Shown: positions 1-10,526, counted from the stretch's first letter. The stretch: DNA of 64,000 bases from Hermatobates lingyangjiaoensis (GCA_026182355.1 JAPFBL010000167.1:719001-783000); one strand, 5' to 3'. Notes: generated from the letters alone by a model not told the origin. A program made the numbers and translations.

Positions 1-1008
1 ATAACTTTGTCAATAAGACATTATACTTTGACACTATTGTTTACATTGTTTTTATTTGGATGTATTTTATTGTTCTGAAAATTTAATTTATTTTATTTGA
101 ATGACGAATTTGATTTACTTCAGCATTTTTATATTGTCCTCTTTTCCAGTTTTTCTTTAAATAAATGTAATGAATGACCTGTAAAAATTATTTTGGTTTT
201 TCAGAAGTTTTTATATTTTTTGGTAATTTGGTATTGGTTTAATATTTTACTTCTAGTCAAGAAAATAGATTCATTTTCTTTTTTTTTGGTGGGGGGGGGG
301 GGAGTGGAAAGATTTTTTGATGGGGGATTTTTTCCCCAGGGGTTTTTTCCTCGGAGTATTTTTTCCTGCACCAATTTTGAACAATTATACTCTTCTACAG
401 ACTTCAAACTTTCCCCTTATATTTAATTTTAATGCCAAGGAGCGTGAAAATCCTTGTTTATAGAAGACAAGGTAGAAAGTGGAAAGAATATTTGTTGATT
501 GTGACTTTTATCTGGATATTCGCTCTAATTATTGTTTAATACTTGCAGTGCTCTGGTTATTACCAGGTATATTTCTTCTGCATTAATACCCAAGTATTGA
601 CGTGTTCTGCATTAGGATATTCCGTATGAATGAATATCCAATACTGGAAGTGACGGACTGGCCTACGATCGGATGTTTTTTTTGAAGTAGTACCAAAAAG
701 AGTTTTAAACAATTAATTCCTTTTGGGTTATTCAAGGGCTGAAACGAAATTAAATTGAAACTAAATTTGAAACTAAATTTAATTGAACTAATTGAACTAA
801 ATTGAAATTAAATTAAACGTTCAACTAAATTGAAATATTTAGTACTCAATAATCGGTCATTAATGGTTTATGTCGACTTAAATAAGAATCATCAAATTTT
901 TAATGCTTATGAGCATGATTATGGTGCATGATTCCATAAGGTACCCGTTATGAACTCTCTGTCGTGAACAGCAATCCACAGAACCAATTTATATATCTCT
1001 AATAAATG
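1..1008. other. AT-rich non-coding DNA
   Basis: No supported gene. The stretch is AT-rich with a short G-run near 291-302 and an A/T-rich block around 740-835 in which ACTAAATTGAA-like words recur. The small open frames here are short, low-complexity and in opposite strands, so I treat them as chance. Confidence 0.6.
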
Positions 1009-1209
1009 GCTTGTTTAAGCTATTATTATTATTATTAATAAGTATAAAGACTTAGGATTAAGCTATTAGTTTGTAAGATACATTGTGCAATAGGGGAAAA
1101 AGCCCGGTGGGCGACACTTAGTGTCTCCCGTACGGCTACCCCTGAAATCTGTAAATTCGGAGGAATCCCCAATAAAGAATTTTCATTCATTCATTCGCTT
1201 GTTTAAGCT
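1009..1209 (+). mobile_element. LINE-like 3' tail insertion with 13-bp target duplication
   Basis: The 13-mer GCTTGTTTAAGCT occurs at 1009-1021 and again at 1197-1209, enclosing 175 bp. The insert ends with an AATAAA signal and a short (CATT)n tail just before the second copy. This is the layout of a 5'-truncated retroposon: target duplication at both ends and a simple repeated tail at the 3' end. The GC-richer body (about 1095-1165) does not match the other repeats in the window. The parent element cannot be named from this tail; a non-LTR LINE or its dependent SINE is most likely. Confidence 0.65.
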
Positions 1210-2770
1210 GCATAATCATGAAATTTCATTTCTTTGGTCTTAGAAACATATTGAAATGATAGCAGAAATACTGAATGTTGAAAGATATGGAAATACTTGA
1301 TGGGAAAGTTGGCATTGATGTGAGGACTGTTGGGTAAGGTCGGGTTTGGCTTGGTCATGCGGAAGGGGCGAGCAGGTGCGAGGGCTGTGACCGCCCTTGT
1401 GTGTAATAGACCCAAGGGCCAGACACTGTGGTCTCACCCAGCCAGCCGTGATGCCTCGTCATACGATTACCAACTTAGATGCCGTCTTACCTCCTGGGAC
1501 CTCTCTCTCCCACTCCCTCCCTCTACCTTACCATTCTCGACTTTCCCTTACCATTTCAATACAATTTTAACATTTTCACATACATTCTTTCGTCTCAGAT
1601 ATATTTCTTCATTTCTATAAACAAATTCATAACAAACTTTTCTTGTTACTACAGTTTATCCTTGACCAATTTTGACCTCAACTTTTATATTTCAGCACGC
1701 TTATTAAGAAAATATTGATGAAACATTTTCCCAGTTTATATCGCTGAATGGTAAATTATATACATACATACATAATGGGAAAAATTGAGTAATAGTTTAC
1801 CTTTTAATTGTTTTTTGAGGGGGGATATTTTCCTAGAAAATCGTTCAAAATACGTCGAAATATAAAGCCATTAGTTGTGAGTCAATTTTCAATACCATGC
1901 TGAATACTCCGGCTCCTGCATGGATTTGCGTGGATAATACTTGGATGGGTGACAAACCCTTCCCATAATACCCGACAATTACCTTCTAAACGATTACTGT
2001 TCTAAGAATCATTTGGAGGTGGGCAGCCGCGGTGGTAGAAATCAATCCACCTTCTCGTGAAGCCCCCCTTGACTTGGATAAATAATTGATAAACATCTTC
2101 AAAACAAATATAGCAAGTCAAACTGCAACATGAAAAGGACAACAAACATGACAAGTGCATTGGCTTCGTATTCCGTACCCATGGTAATTATTGTCAATAT
2201 TAATAATTACCCATTTAAAAATTGAAGTTTTACAGTAATGAATGTACTAGTTGGTGACGAGATTGGTCGGATCATCTCTGAGCTAATATTAAATCAGAGG
2301 TGAAATTTGGTAATTATAACTTCTTATTTGGCATAAAACTATATGATCAAATTAATGACAGAAATAATGGCCTTTCAGATTTCAGTTATACTCTGTTATT
2401 GCAATATATATTAGAGAAATATAGCGTTGATGTAATATCACTGCGTTGAGTGAGATATTAATTAGTGTAAATGCTTCTCTTAGACATATGAAGCAGGAGA
2501 ACGGGCGGATTGCGTGGCATGTCACCTGTTTTAGTAAGAGGGACGGTATTAAAGTGCGTCACGAAGATAACCAAAATTGATTAGGTCTGCCCAACTCAGT
2601 GATAAGGGTAGTTTATGAGGCACAATTATAGTTCTTCCGTAGCTTACAGCTGTCCACAGAGGCAGCTCTAGCGACGCACGAGTAACACTTCCTTCTAAAG
2701 GGGCATTCACTTCTTACTTTGACTACACTCTTACAGATGCCAACTTGTGGGAGATTTTCTGTAGATATTA
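1210..2770. other. non-coding DNA with GC-richer patches
   Basis: Contains a GC-richer patch (about 1330-1500) running into a pyrimidine-rich tract (1500-1600), and another GC-richer patch at about 2480-2700. Neither reads as a recognisable protein on either strand. Similar C/T-rich tracts lie at 8.6, 12.75, 17.7, 50.0 and 63.5 kb, the one at 50.0 kb directly upstream of a ribozyme cassette, so some may be retroelement 3' untranslated remains. Confidence 0.4.
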
Positions 2771-2779
2771 TAAGTAGAT

Positions 2780-4080
2780 CAAACTCGAGAGAAAATTTTA
2801 TAATTGATTAGACTGGAGTGGAAATTTTACTATTTATCAGATTAGAGTGGAGATTATAACATATATAAGACTGGAGTACAGATTCTATAATTAATCAGAC
2901 TGGTGAAGAAACTCCAATCTAAACATTTATAGACTCGAGTGCAGGTTCTAAATTCATACGGGAGTAGAGACTCTATCATTTATCAGACCAAAGCGTAGAT
3001 TCTATAATTAACTGGAGTGGAGATCCCATATATAATTGTTGAGTCTAGAATAGTCATTATTTAATTGATCAGACTAGCGTGTATATTGTATTAATTAAGA
3101 AACTAGAGTGGATTTTCTAAACTAAAATTGGTCGGACTATAGTGCAGATTCTATAAATATTCAGATTTGAGTAGAGAACCTGTATGTAATTGATTGGACA
3201 AGAGTGCAAAAGCTATAATTTATCAGAATAGAGTGGATTTCCAATATATAATTGATTATACTTGTTTAAATACGATTGATCATACTAGAATGCAGTTTTT
3301 ACATATAATTGATCAGACTGGAGTGAATTCTAGAATTGATCAGGCTGGAGTGAATTCTAGAATTGATCAGGCTGGAGTGAATTATAGAATTGATCAGACT
3401 GGAGTGAATTCTAGAATTGATCAGGCTGGAGTGAATTCTAGAATTGATCAGGCTGGAGTGAATTCTAGAATTGATCAGGCTGGAGTGAATTCTAGAATTG
3501 ATCAGGCTGGAGTGAATTCTAGAATTGATCAGGCTGGAGTGAATTCTAGAATTGATCAGGCTGGAGTGAATTCTAGAATTGATCAGGCTGGAGTGAATTC
3601 TAGAATTGATCAGGCTGGAGTGAATTCTAAAATTGATCAGGCTGGAGTGAATTCTAGAATTGATCAGGCTGGAGTGAATTCTAGAATTGTTCAGGCTGGA
3701 GTGAATTCTAGAATTGATCAGGCTGGAGGGAATTCTAGAATTGATCAGGCTGGAGTGAATTCTAGAATTGATCAGACTGGAGTGAATTCAAGAATTGATC
3801 AGACTGGAGTGAATTCTAGAATTGATCAGGCTGGAGTGAATTCTAGAATTGAGTTCTGTATTCTACTTGCTTGGGGAACCTATGTTATATATAATTCATC
3901 GAACTAGAATTAAAATTCTATAATAATAAAATGAAATCTATTCATCAGAATAGAGTGGAGATCCTATATGTAAGTCTAGATCAGTCGAGAGTATAAGTTG
4001 TATTATTCATCAGAGTAGAAGCTAATGCTTAATATAATTTATGAAACCAGACTGAACACTTCTCAAGAGATCATGCTGGG
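2780..4080. repeat. degenerate flanks of the 27-bp minisatellite
   Basis: On both sides of the uniform core array (3309-3852) the words GATCAGACT, AGAGTGGA and ATTCTATAAT recur at wider and irregular spacing, with many substitutions and indels. This is how an old, decayed tandem array looks around a recently homogenised centre. Confidence 0.65.
3309..3852 (+). repeat. 27-bp minisatellite, about 20 near-identical units
   Basis: The unit is ATTGATCAGG CTGGAGTGAA TTCTAGA (27 bp), repeated about twenty times with only a few substitutions (for example AAA for AGA near 3630, GGG for GTG near 3727). Because 27 is a multiple of three, the array and its flanks read open on the plus strand as a 237-residue frame (3194-3907) with nine-residue repeats of the form IDQAGVNSR. 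The reading frame begins and ends in degenerate repeat sequence and there is no sign of a signal peptide, splice-supported exon or codon bias beyond that of the unit, so I read it as a satellite and not a gene. Confidence 0.85.
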
Positions 4081-5147
4081 TAATCATATTATTCTCTAAT
4101 ATATCTTTTAATAACTTTTTCGTTAGTATATATTTTGACATTATTTTTTCTTTATTTAATTTATACTAAAAAAAAGTTAAAAATTTAGTTAATTTAGTTT
4201 TAACTAAAAAAAAAGTCTTTTTCAATTCATTACAAATTACTTTTTTTAAAAAAAACTTATACGCCTATTTTTAATAATTTCAAAATATTTCTTTTTATTT
4301 GTATTTTTTTAAACTTTAGTTTTAAAAAAAAAAATTGGAACAAAAGAAGAATATAGGGGACAATTTAAAGTGATTGAAGTTGACGATTTTCTGGCTGACT
4401 AATGATGATTGGAATCTGGTAAAATGATATTTACGTTTTATCTCTCGTCATTTGTTTGTGTAAAACAAATTTGGAAGGCTTTGTGTCAACCTTGCCTCTC
4501 ATTAAACAGGATTCCCTTATTGTCTCTAAACACTGACCCATGGAAAGCCTCTCCATTCGTGTATTCCTCCCATTAACCAATTAGTTAAACAAATTCCTAC
4601 TTCTTAACTCACTTCTTTATCTCTTATCATTTTTTTTTTGTTTAAACAAATTAAACAGTATAAATTATTGCAATAATAAAATAAAAGCTATTCCATATTT
4701 AAGTCTAGATAATCAAACATGAGAACATATATAAGCCTGTTTTATGATAGTGCGTGTCTGTTACATCTACTTTCAAACTCATAATCCCGTTTTCTTTTTT
4801 ATTTAAATTTTTAATTTTTTTTTTCTTTATAAGTTCATGATAACTTAAAAGTCAATAGGTAAAGTCACTTTTAACAAGGTTTCCTTTGAGCTCGTCAAAT
4901 GAAAGTTTAACATAAAGAAGCGATTATGATCAAAGCTAAATTAGTGTCTACCTAAGTCTTATGAATGGTGAAATGTATTGAAATAACCAAATTATCGATA
5001 GAATAATTAATAAGTCGTCAAGCTTTGTGATAACTGTTTAACAGAAAACTGAGCACTTGATTAAGTTCTTTAATAATGAGTAATCGAAAAGACTTAAAAC
5101 TTAAATCCTTTAATATTTTATTGGTTTCTCTGACTTTAGTGTCAATT

Positions 5148-5150
<3 letters not shown>
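4081..5150. other. AT-rich non-coding DNA
   Basis: Homopolymeric A and T runs (for example 4150-4335) and no open frame of note. Nothing recognisable until the (TA)n tract at about 5150. Confidence 0.6.

Positions 5151-5186
<36 letters not shown>
5151..5186. repeat. (TA)n microsatellite bordering a PLE cassette
   Basis: Uninterrupted TA repeat directly abutting the left arm of the inverted repeat that starts at 5186. A matching tract (5567-5611) lies beyond the right arm. Confidence 0.9.
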
Positions 5187-5192
<6 letters not shown>

Positions 5193-5235
5193 GTTACAGC
5201 TAGAGAACACAAGAAAAAGGACGAACACTCACGAA

Positions 5236-5271
5236 TCTCGATTATTTCGGCGTCTTGCCGTCTTCAGGAGA
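5236..5271 (-). ncRNA. Minimal type I hammerhead ribozyme motif
   Basis: Reverse complement of the motif at 5441-5476. On the minus strand it reads CTGAAGA (complement of 5261-5267), a GGC/GCC helix II with an AAGAC loop, GAAA, then TAATC with C as the expected cleavage-site base. Bases TCTC before the core pair with GAGA after the cleavage site, forming helix I. Confidence 0.6.
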
Positions 5272-5440
5272 GTAGAAAGAAAGAAAATAAAATAAAAGGA
5301 GAAAGAATGAAGGAACGGAGACGTAAATGCGTCCACTGGCCGATGTAAACTCTGTTTACTGTTTACATCGGCCAGTGGACGCATTTACGTCTCCGTTCCT
5401 TCATTCTTTCTCCTTTTATTTTATTTTCTTTCTTTCTACT

Positions 5441-5476
5441 CTCCTGAAGACGGCAAGACGCCGAAATAATCGAGAT
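5441..5476 (+). ncRNA. Minimal type I hammerhead ribozyme motif
   Basis: CTGAAGA (5444-5450), helix II GGC-AAGAC-GCC, GAAA (5463-5466), a 2-bp helix III (A-U, U-A around one A), cleavage-site C at 5471, and helix I TCTC/GAGA (5440-5443 with 5472-5475). The self-complementary short helix III is the form reported in PLEs, where two copies can act as a dimer. Activity is inferred from fold only. Confidence 0.65.
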
Positions 5477-5566
5477 TCATGAGTGTTCGTCCTTTTTCTT
5501 GTGTTCTCTAGCTGTAACTTTAATTATTTGTCCGTTTGGACCGTCTGATTTCAATTTCAATTCAAA

Positions 5567-5611
<45 letters not shown>
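5567..5611. repeat. (TA)n microsatellite
   Basis: Separates the cassette ending at 5525-5543 from the next inverted cassette beginning about 5612. Confidence 0.9.
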
Positions 5612-5613
<2 letters not shown>

Positions 5614-5830
5614 AAAAAGATTTCACATAAACACGTGAAATAACAATCAATGATCAAACCACAATAAGAAATAGAAAAACAATACTAAGATCTTTCAACC
5701 GTAACAAGCGGTCTTCGTCAGAGTCAAAAACCCGTTAGTTCGGTTTTTTGTTTTTAACAGGACCGCTTGTTACAGTTGAAAGATCTTAGTCTTGTTTTCT
5801 CATTTATTATTGTGGTTTGATCATTGATTA
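5612..5830. repeat. Inverted ribozyme cassette, GACU lineage, right arm damaged
   Basis: Left and right halves share, in opposite orientation, the segment running from the ribozyme to a TGATCAAACCACAATAA-type end. The left arm holds a complete minus-strand hammerhead. In the right arm (about 5755-5790) the CTGACGA core is replaced by unrelated bases while helix II, GAAA and the AGTC helix I strand remain, so this copy should be inactive. The same lineage recurs at 21.72-21.81, 27.08-27.32, 42.93-43.03, 45.1, 50.15, 50.96-51.10, 58.72-58.86 and 59.10 kb. Confidence 0.75.
5683..5725 (-). ncRNA. Hammerhead ribozyme motif, GACU lineage
   Basis: Minus strand: CTGACGA (complement of 5715-5721), helix II GACCG...CGGTT with a 7-nt loop, GAAA, helix III AG-AU-CU, cleavage-site U. 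Helix I GACT pairs with AGT plus one mismatch here (AGTA in place of AGTC). Confidence 0.55.
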
Positions 5831-5910
5831 TATATATATGACATTATAATGTCATTATACGTCACGATGTGACATTACATTGTAATACACCCTACACTTT
5901 AGTCGTAAGC

Positions 5911-5950
5911 TTAGCCTGATGATGGTCTACGAGACCGAAACATGTCGTTG
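5911..5950 (+). ncRNA. Hammerhead ribozyme motif, CATG helix III
   Basis: CTGATGA (5916-5922), helix II GGTCT-ACG-AGACC (perfect 5-bp stem), GAAA (5937-5940), helix III of A-U and C-G closing a 2-nt AU loop (sequence ACATGUC), cleavage-site C at 5946, and a weak helix I (TAGC with GTTG, two wobbles). It stands alone here, with no inverted partner nearby, about 75 bp downstream of a short TA tract. Confidence 0.65.
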
Positions 5951-6187
5951 TTTTATTGAAAATAATATTTAGTTTGTTCTTAAATAGTGTTAGATATAAA
6001 TAGTTTTAGAATGTGTAGTTATGAAAAGAAAAGTTTGGGCCAGTTGATTTTTTTATTCCCCGAGGAACTATTACCCTGTAGGGCATTAGAGAAACTCTCA
6101 AAAAAGGTAACCAAACATGAAATTGGCATAACATTTTTAGAAATATATATATATATATATATTTAATTTAAGAATTTGGAAAAGACT

Positions 6188-6224
6188 AACCTGATGATGA
6201 CTAAAGAATAGTCGAAAGCTAGTT
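6188..6224 (+). ncRNA. Hammerhead ribozyme motif
   Basis: CTGATGA (6191-6197), helix II GACTA-AAGAA-TAGTC (perfect 5-bp stem), GAAA (6214-6217), helix III A-U/G-C without loop (AGCU), cleavage-site A at 6221, helix I AAC/GTT (6188-6190 with 6222-6224). Confidence 0.6.
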
Positions 6225-6286
6225 TTTATAAGTAAGTCTTAAAATTGTTCACATGCATTAAAGTGTTTCAAAAAAAAAGTGTCTCA

Positions 6287-6438
6287 ATGTCCTTTGGGCA
6301 ACTTATTTGGGAATTACCACCATGCATTCGTAAGACTGTCAGGAGACTGGAACAGCTTAGTTTAAAAGTCGTAAATGCCGAAGCTGCGGTGCATTTTAAC
6401 AAAATATGCCTCCAAGAAGATTTGCTGCCAACCTATAC

Positions 6439-6442
<4 letters not shown>
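6287..6442 (+). pseudogene. PLE N-terminal ORF fragment
   Basis: The frame starts with MSFGQLIWELPP and continues through NAEAAVHFN and ICLQEDLLPTYT before running into the TA repeat. The same protein block, with different residues at non-conserved sites, appears at 27.7, 60.6, 62.1 and 62.4 kb, so it is a real coding remnant under past constraint. A short helical region ending in (E/Q)DLLP.YTN fits the extreme N-terminus of PLE polyproteins, ahead of the RT domain. All copies stop at the same codon region, where TA repeats begin. The frame then reads IYIYIY, an artefact of the microsatellite. It lies about 65 bp downstream of the hammerhead. Confidence 0.6.

Positions 6443-6493
<51 letters not shown>
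6443..6493. repeat. (TA)n microsatellite
   Basis: Begins within the YT(K/N) codons of the PLE N-terminal frame and ends at a minus-strand cassette whose end reads AGTCCATTTC (complement of 6505-6520). Confidence 0.9.
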
Positions 6494-6495
<2 letters not shown>

Positions 6496-6499
6496 TTTC

Positions 6500-6720
6500 G
6501 ATGAAAAATCTGAAATGGACTAATACAGTTCAATGTACATAAAGAAACATGGAGAAAATAAAAACACACACTTACAGTCTCTAATTTTTGGTTGAACCGT
6601 CTTCAAGAGAGATATTCAGGTTTGTCTCTCTCGGTTCAACCGAAGATTAGAGACTGTGAGTGTGTGTTTTTAATTTCTCTATGTTTCTTTATGTACATTG
6701 AACTATATATATATAATCAA
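6500..6720. repeat. Inverted ribozyme cassette, UCUC lineage, damaged
   Basis: Arms (about 6519-6612 and 6635-6713) are reverse complements bearing the GTTCAATGTACATAAAGAAACAT end. The minus-strand ribozyme core reads TTGAAGA and its GAAA is AAAA; in the right arm the CTGAAGA core is deleted next to the centre. Neither should be active. The better-preserved member of this lineage is at 26.77-27.06 kb. Confidence 0.7.
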
Positions 6721-7151
6721 GCACAAAATAAAAAAAAATTTTAGTGGCCTGCACTCAACTTTACTATAAGTAAACATAATATCATACTTCTTCGGTATAT
6801 AATATATAATTTCGTCCCATTTAGGCATAGTAAAAATGTCTAAATGGGTGATCTATATTAGTCTTTCATTCCTAGAGGTAGTACACATAGTGATTGATCC
6901 ACTTATCAATATTTATGCTTATTTTTGTATATCACACCACTGAGGCGTATAATATCATTAGTATAAATACAGCAGTAATAACATTTTTGAAAACCAAAAA
7001 GGTAGATAAATTCTTTATTTATCAATACTAAAATATATTTACTTTTAGTAAAATATATTTTATATTCATCATGATTTGTTTTCTTGACCCAATATTTATA
7101 TGATGTAATTTTCTTGAGGTTTGAGGTCCAATGATAAAAACTAGTCCATTT

Positions 7152-7190
7152 GCCGACGTTTCGACATATATTTATGTCATCTTCAGGGCT
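7152..7190 (-). ncRNA. Hammerhead ribozyme motif, GAAACGTC type
   Basis: Minus strand: CTGAAGA (complement of 7180-7186), helix II GACATA-AATA-TATGTC (perfect 6-bp stem), GAAA, helix III A-U/C-G (ACGU), cleavage-site C, helix I GCC/GGC. Confidence 0.7.
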
Positions 7191-7295
7191 AACTGTTTTA
7201 TCAAAAAATTCCTCTTTATTACCGAACATATTAAAATGTAATAAATTACCAAATAGTAGTAATAGTAGTGCTAATTGTAAAACAATCATGTTGTA

Positions 7296-7333
7296 GCCCT
7301 GAAGATGACATAAATATATGTCGAAACGTCGGC
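7296..7333 (+). ncRNA. Hammerhead ribozyme motif, GAAACGTC type
   Basis: CTGAAGA (7299-7305), helix II GACATA-AATA-TATGTC, GAAA (7323-7326), ACGU helix III, cleavage-site C at 7330, helix I GCC (7296-7298) with GGC (7331-7333). A related motif with CTGAGGA core and CGTT ending lies at 53.97-54.01 kb on the minus strand. Confidence 0.7.
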
Positions 7334-7390
7334 AAATGGACTAGTATTTATCATTGGACCTCAAACCTCAAGAAAATTACATCACATAAA

Positions 7391-9470
7391 ATATATTTTA
7401 CTAAAATGTAAAATTTTAGTTTATGTTTTCTGTATTTATGCATATAGTTTCTACATTAAGTATTTAAGATAAATTTTCTCATTTAAAACTTGAAAATATT
7501 CCTATTTTGTCTGAAAAATATCAAGAACATTTAAGAAAAAATGTCAAATTATCTATAGATCAAATAATTTCTGGAAGCAACATGAAAAAAAAATTTTATT
7601 TCTGGAAGTTCAATTATAATCATTATTTTTAATTTCTTTTGTCTGTTAAAATATGAAATTTATTTTAAGTGAATGGCAGTATTAATTTATATAAATTTTG
7701 AATATAAAGAAGTTTATACAAAGTTTTTTCTTGCATTAAACTTCTTCAAGATAAACTGAGAAATACCATTTGTTTTGGAATAAAACAGGAGAAGATTGTT
7801 TTATGTGATTTCTAATTGAAATATTGTGTGACGCGTATATTTGCTCTCATAATAAATTAAGACGCAATTGTAAAGGTATAGTGGGGGGTAGCTTTCCCAG
7901 TGGAATGAATGTAAGCGAACCTTTGGACCCTATAGTTTGGTGCATGTCTGAACACGCAGTCTCATTCCTGCTTTGTCAGACATCAGAACAGAACAAAATC
8001 ACTTCTCATCATGCTAAGGTATACCTTATGTTTTATAGTTTATAGATCATGTCCTATGATATTATTTTTCTTTATATATACTTTCAAATACATTATAAAC
8101 AATATTTTATGCATAATACCTGTATTTAAAGTGAAAATGGAAGTTATTTTATTTCTTCTTGATCCACCAATATCAAAGAAAGTGTTAGTTCTTGTAAAAT
8201 TTTAGTTTAACAGTTAGAATTTATAAAGCTATGACATTAAAAATGCATAATTAAATTTTTTAGTTCAGTTTTTTTATATAATTTTACTTAACAATTGCAA
8301 TGAGCCAGTTTATATCCGGCTCATTGCAATTTTATGCTATTTTTCAACTACTCACTAATTAGAGATTAACTTTTATCAATTATTTGTAACATTCTGCAAA
8401 TAGCGTCTGAAATTTATTAGATGATCTACGAATTCTTGAAATGGATATACTTTAATGTAACATAATTATGTAATTAATAAAATACAATAGTTTTTTAAAA
8501 ATCAAAGGTTATAATTTTCTATTGAATGCTTGATTTAAGCTTACCTCGTTTAACGTTTGAATGTTAAACTTGCAAGCTTGCCACCATCTTTGATTCCCAT
8601 CTGTTCGTTTGTTCTCACTCCCTCTTCATCCCTGTCATACACTTCTCCCTCTCTACACTATATCGCACTCACTCTTTCTTCTTCTGCTACGTCTCACACC
8701 CTATATCTCGCTGTCCTCTCACACTTCACCCCTCATCTATGTAACAATGTATCAGTTGTATTATTTTTTTTTCCTGATTTTCTGTAAAATAGAGAGTTTA
8801 ATATTCAACTTCTACCTTATACAAATTGAATATATTGATTCAAGTTTATACAATTAGAAATATTCAAAAATACATTACATAATTATAGTGTTTTGCTATA
8901 TAATATAAAATAGAATTACGATATATATTCAGACGGTTTACATTACTAGTTTATGACAGGTCATTTTATCAAAGTAGAAGCCTTTTATTGAATCACATGT
9001 GCTCATTGTAGCCGCCTGTCAAATAATCTACAATGGCATTATATCTAACCCGCATTCAGGTCCAACTATCAATATTTCATTATGTTAATTTCTTACATTT
9101 TCATTTTTCAGAAAGGCATTTATATTTTGTAAAATAATTATTAGTTTTTCATATAAATTTTTAAATATACTATATGTTGTTTACTAGTTTCCATTCCTGG
9201 AGACAATATAGATAGTGATTGATACAGTGTCAATATAGAGACATATTTTTGTATATCACATAACTGATGGGTATAATATAAGTTGTATTACTATAGCAGT
9301 GGTAACATGTTTGTAAAACCATAGTAAAAGTTTTGTTTTACAAAATAATCTCCTACAGGATAACATGGTTTTTGTTCCCATAGCCAATGGATCTCATACA
9401 AAGCTATCAGTAAAATAGCATGAGCATTGGTTCTGTTAAATTTGAAGTAGTTTATCTAACCTCCTTCTAT
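7391..9470. other. AT-rich non-coding DNA
   Basis: No recognisable gene. A pyrimidine-rich tract at 8600-8740 gives two overlapping short open frames that are typical of C/T-rich low-complexity sequence. A 15-bp word CGGCTCATTGCAAT near 8316 mirrors ATTGCAATGAGCC at 8294, a small perfect hairpin. Nothing else stands out. Confidence 0.5.
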
Positions 9471-9536
9471 ATTGAAGATTTTAGCAAAACATTTCTGTTT
9501 AAGACTTCAAAATTTGGAAACTTTTGATACATACTC

Positions 9537-9743
9537 AACCAACCAACCAACCAACCAACCAACCAACCAACCAACCAACCAACCAACCAAACCCAAACCC
9601 AAACCCAAACCCAAACCCAAACCCAAACCCAAACTCAAACCCAAACCCAAACTCAAACCCAAACCCAAACCCAAACCAAAACCAAAACCCAAACCCAAAA
9701 CCAAAACCAAAACCAAAACCAAACCAACCACCCACACACACGC

Positions 9744-9777
<34 letters not shown>

Positions 9778-9806
9778 CACACACACACGCACACACACAC
9801 ACACAA
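9537..9806. repeat. Compound microsatellite (AACC)n, (AAACCC)n, (AC)n
   Basis: Three adjacent simple arrays: CCAA repeats (9537-9588), AAACCC repeats with sporadic T and A changes (9587-9720), and CA repeats (9735-9806). All six frames through them stay open for about 100 codons, giving PTNQ, KPKP and VCVC runs that are artefacts. The six-base middle array resembles some telomere-type repeats but it is interstitial and imperfect. Confidence 0.9.
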
Positions 9807-9829
9807 AAGGTTTAAAGTATATTGTATAG

Positions 9830-10340
9830 ATGTATTATTATGTATTAGGCCTCATTACAGTTGTATATAGTAACTTAAATATAAGACATTATGTATTAAT
9901 ATATTTGTATAATATCATAAATAGTACCAGACATATAATTAAATAACCCTATCATTATAAAAATTGTATTTAAAATTGTACAAAATATTATTGTATCATC
10001 ATATTATAATTTAATGATAAATTACTCATATAATATACATTTAGGATGTAATTAACATAGAATAGGACTATACTATGGAACTAAGTTTTCAATCTTAAGA
10101 TTGAATGTATATACAAAAATTATTGTAAATATCATTATGAATCAATGGAACAACAACATGTAGTACTTTGTGTGGAGCATGTTTAAAAAGAGTATTTAAA
10201 AAAAACACATACACTCACTCTCTCTCTCTCACACAGATATCATCAAAAACTTGTCAATATTTTGACATCTGTCATCATATGGATGAGATGTCAATGTCTT
10301 AAAGATGAACTAAAACAGATGATGGGATATTATCTCTTAC
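9830..10340. other. AT-rich non-coding DNA
   Basis: No open frame or repeat of note apart from a short CTCT/CACA patch near 10210-10235. Confidence 0.55.
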
Positions 10341-10460
10341 TGAGTTGACTGTCAGTAAGTTGACTACCTCTCCGTCAATTCACTTCTTCTCCTGAGAACG
10401 ATCGTCATAACGGCAGAAATAGTGAAAATGAGTTCTATTGTTACGTCTTTCTATATGTCA
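10341..10460 (+). mobile_element. Diverged PLE 3' cassette (22.6-25.1 kb family)
   Basis: Shares with the right arm of the large palindrome the segment from GTTGACTGTC through CCGTCAATTCACTTCTTC and the ribozyme region. The hammerhead has decayed: CTGAGAA core, unpaired helix II, GAAATAG. Ends near the (TA)n tract at 10481-10521. Confidence 0.55.
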
Positions 10461-10477
10461 TTGTTTTTTTTTTAAGT

Positions 10478-10480
<3 letters not shown>

Positions 10481-10521
<41 letters not shown>
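10481..10521. repeat. (TA)n microsatellite
   Basis: Long pure TA tract following a decayed PLE cassette. Confidence 0.9.

Positions 10522-10526
<5 letters not shown>

Larger units (their letters stand above)
5186..5525. repeat. Inverted duplication of a ribozyme cassette (165-bp arms)
   Basis: The left arm (5186-5350) and right arm (5361-5525) are near-perfect reverse complements separated by 10 bp. Each arm carries one hammerhead motif, on minus and plus respectively, 90-110 bp from the centre. The right arm is followed by a TGTCC...GGACCG mini-hairpin (5529-5543) and (TA)n. I interpret this as two 5'-truncated PLE terminal cassettes joined head to head. Confidence 0.85.
6140..6493 (+). mobile_element. 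Solo PLE pseudo-LTR-like unit between two (TA)n tracts
   Basis: The unit runs from a (TA)n tract (about 6143-6161) through a hammerhead (6188-6224) and the start of a PLE-type open frame (Met at 6287) into a second (TA)n tract (6443-6493). This is the compact form of the terminal cassette: ribozyme followed by N-terminal coding sequence, both ends abutting TA repeats. I infer a solo pseudo-LTR by analogy with the fuller copy at 61.1-62.2 kb. Confidence 0.6.
7101..7390. repeat. Inverted ribozyme cassette (about 95-bp arms, 98-bp spacer)
   Basis: Left arm about 7101-7195 and right arm about 7293-7387 are reverse complements, with a non-repetitive spacer between. Each arm carries an intact-looking hammerhead. 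Sequence outside the arms is AT-rich and not shared. Confidence 0.8.

Noticed and set aside
3194..3907. 237-codon open frame with nine-residue repeats
   Set aside because: It is the direct reading of a 27-bp minisatellite; the frame stays open because the unit length is a multiple of three and its codons contain no stop.
9472..9870. KPKPKP and THTHTH proteins on plus, VCVCVC on minus
   Set aside because: Translations of AAACCC and AC microsatellites; every frame is open.
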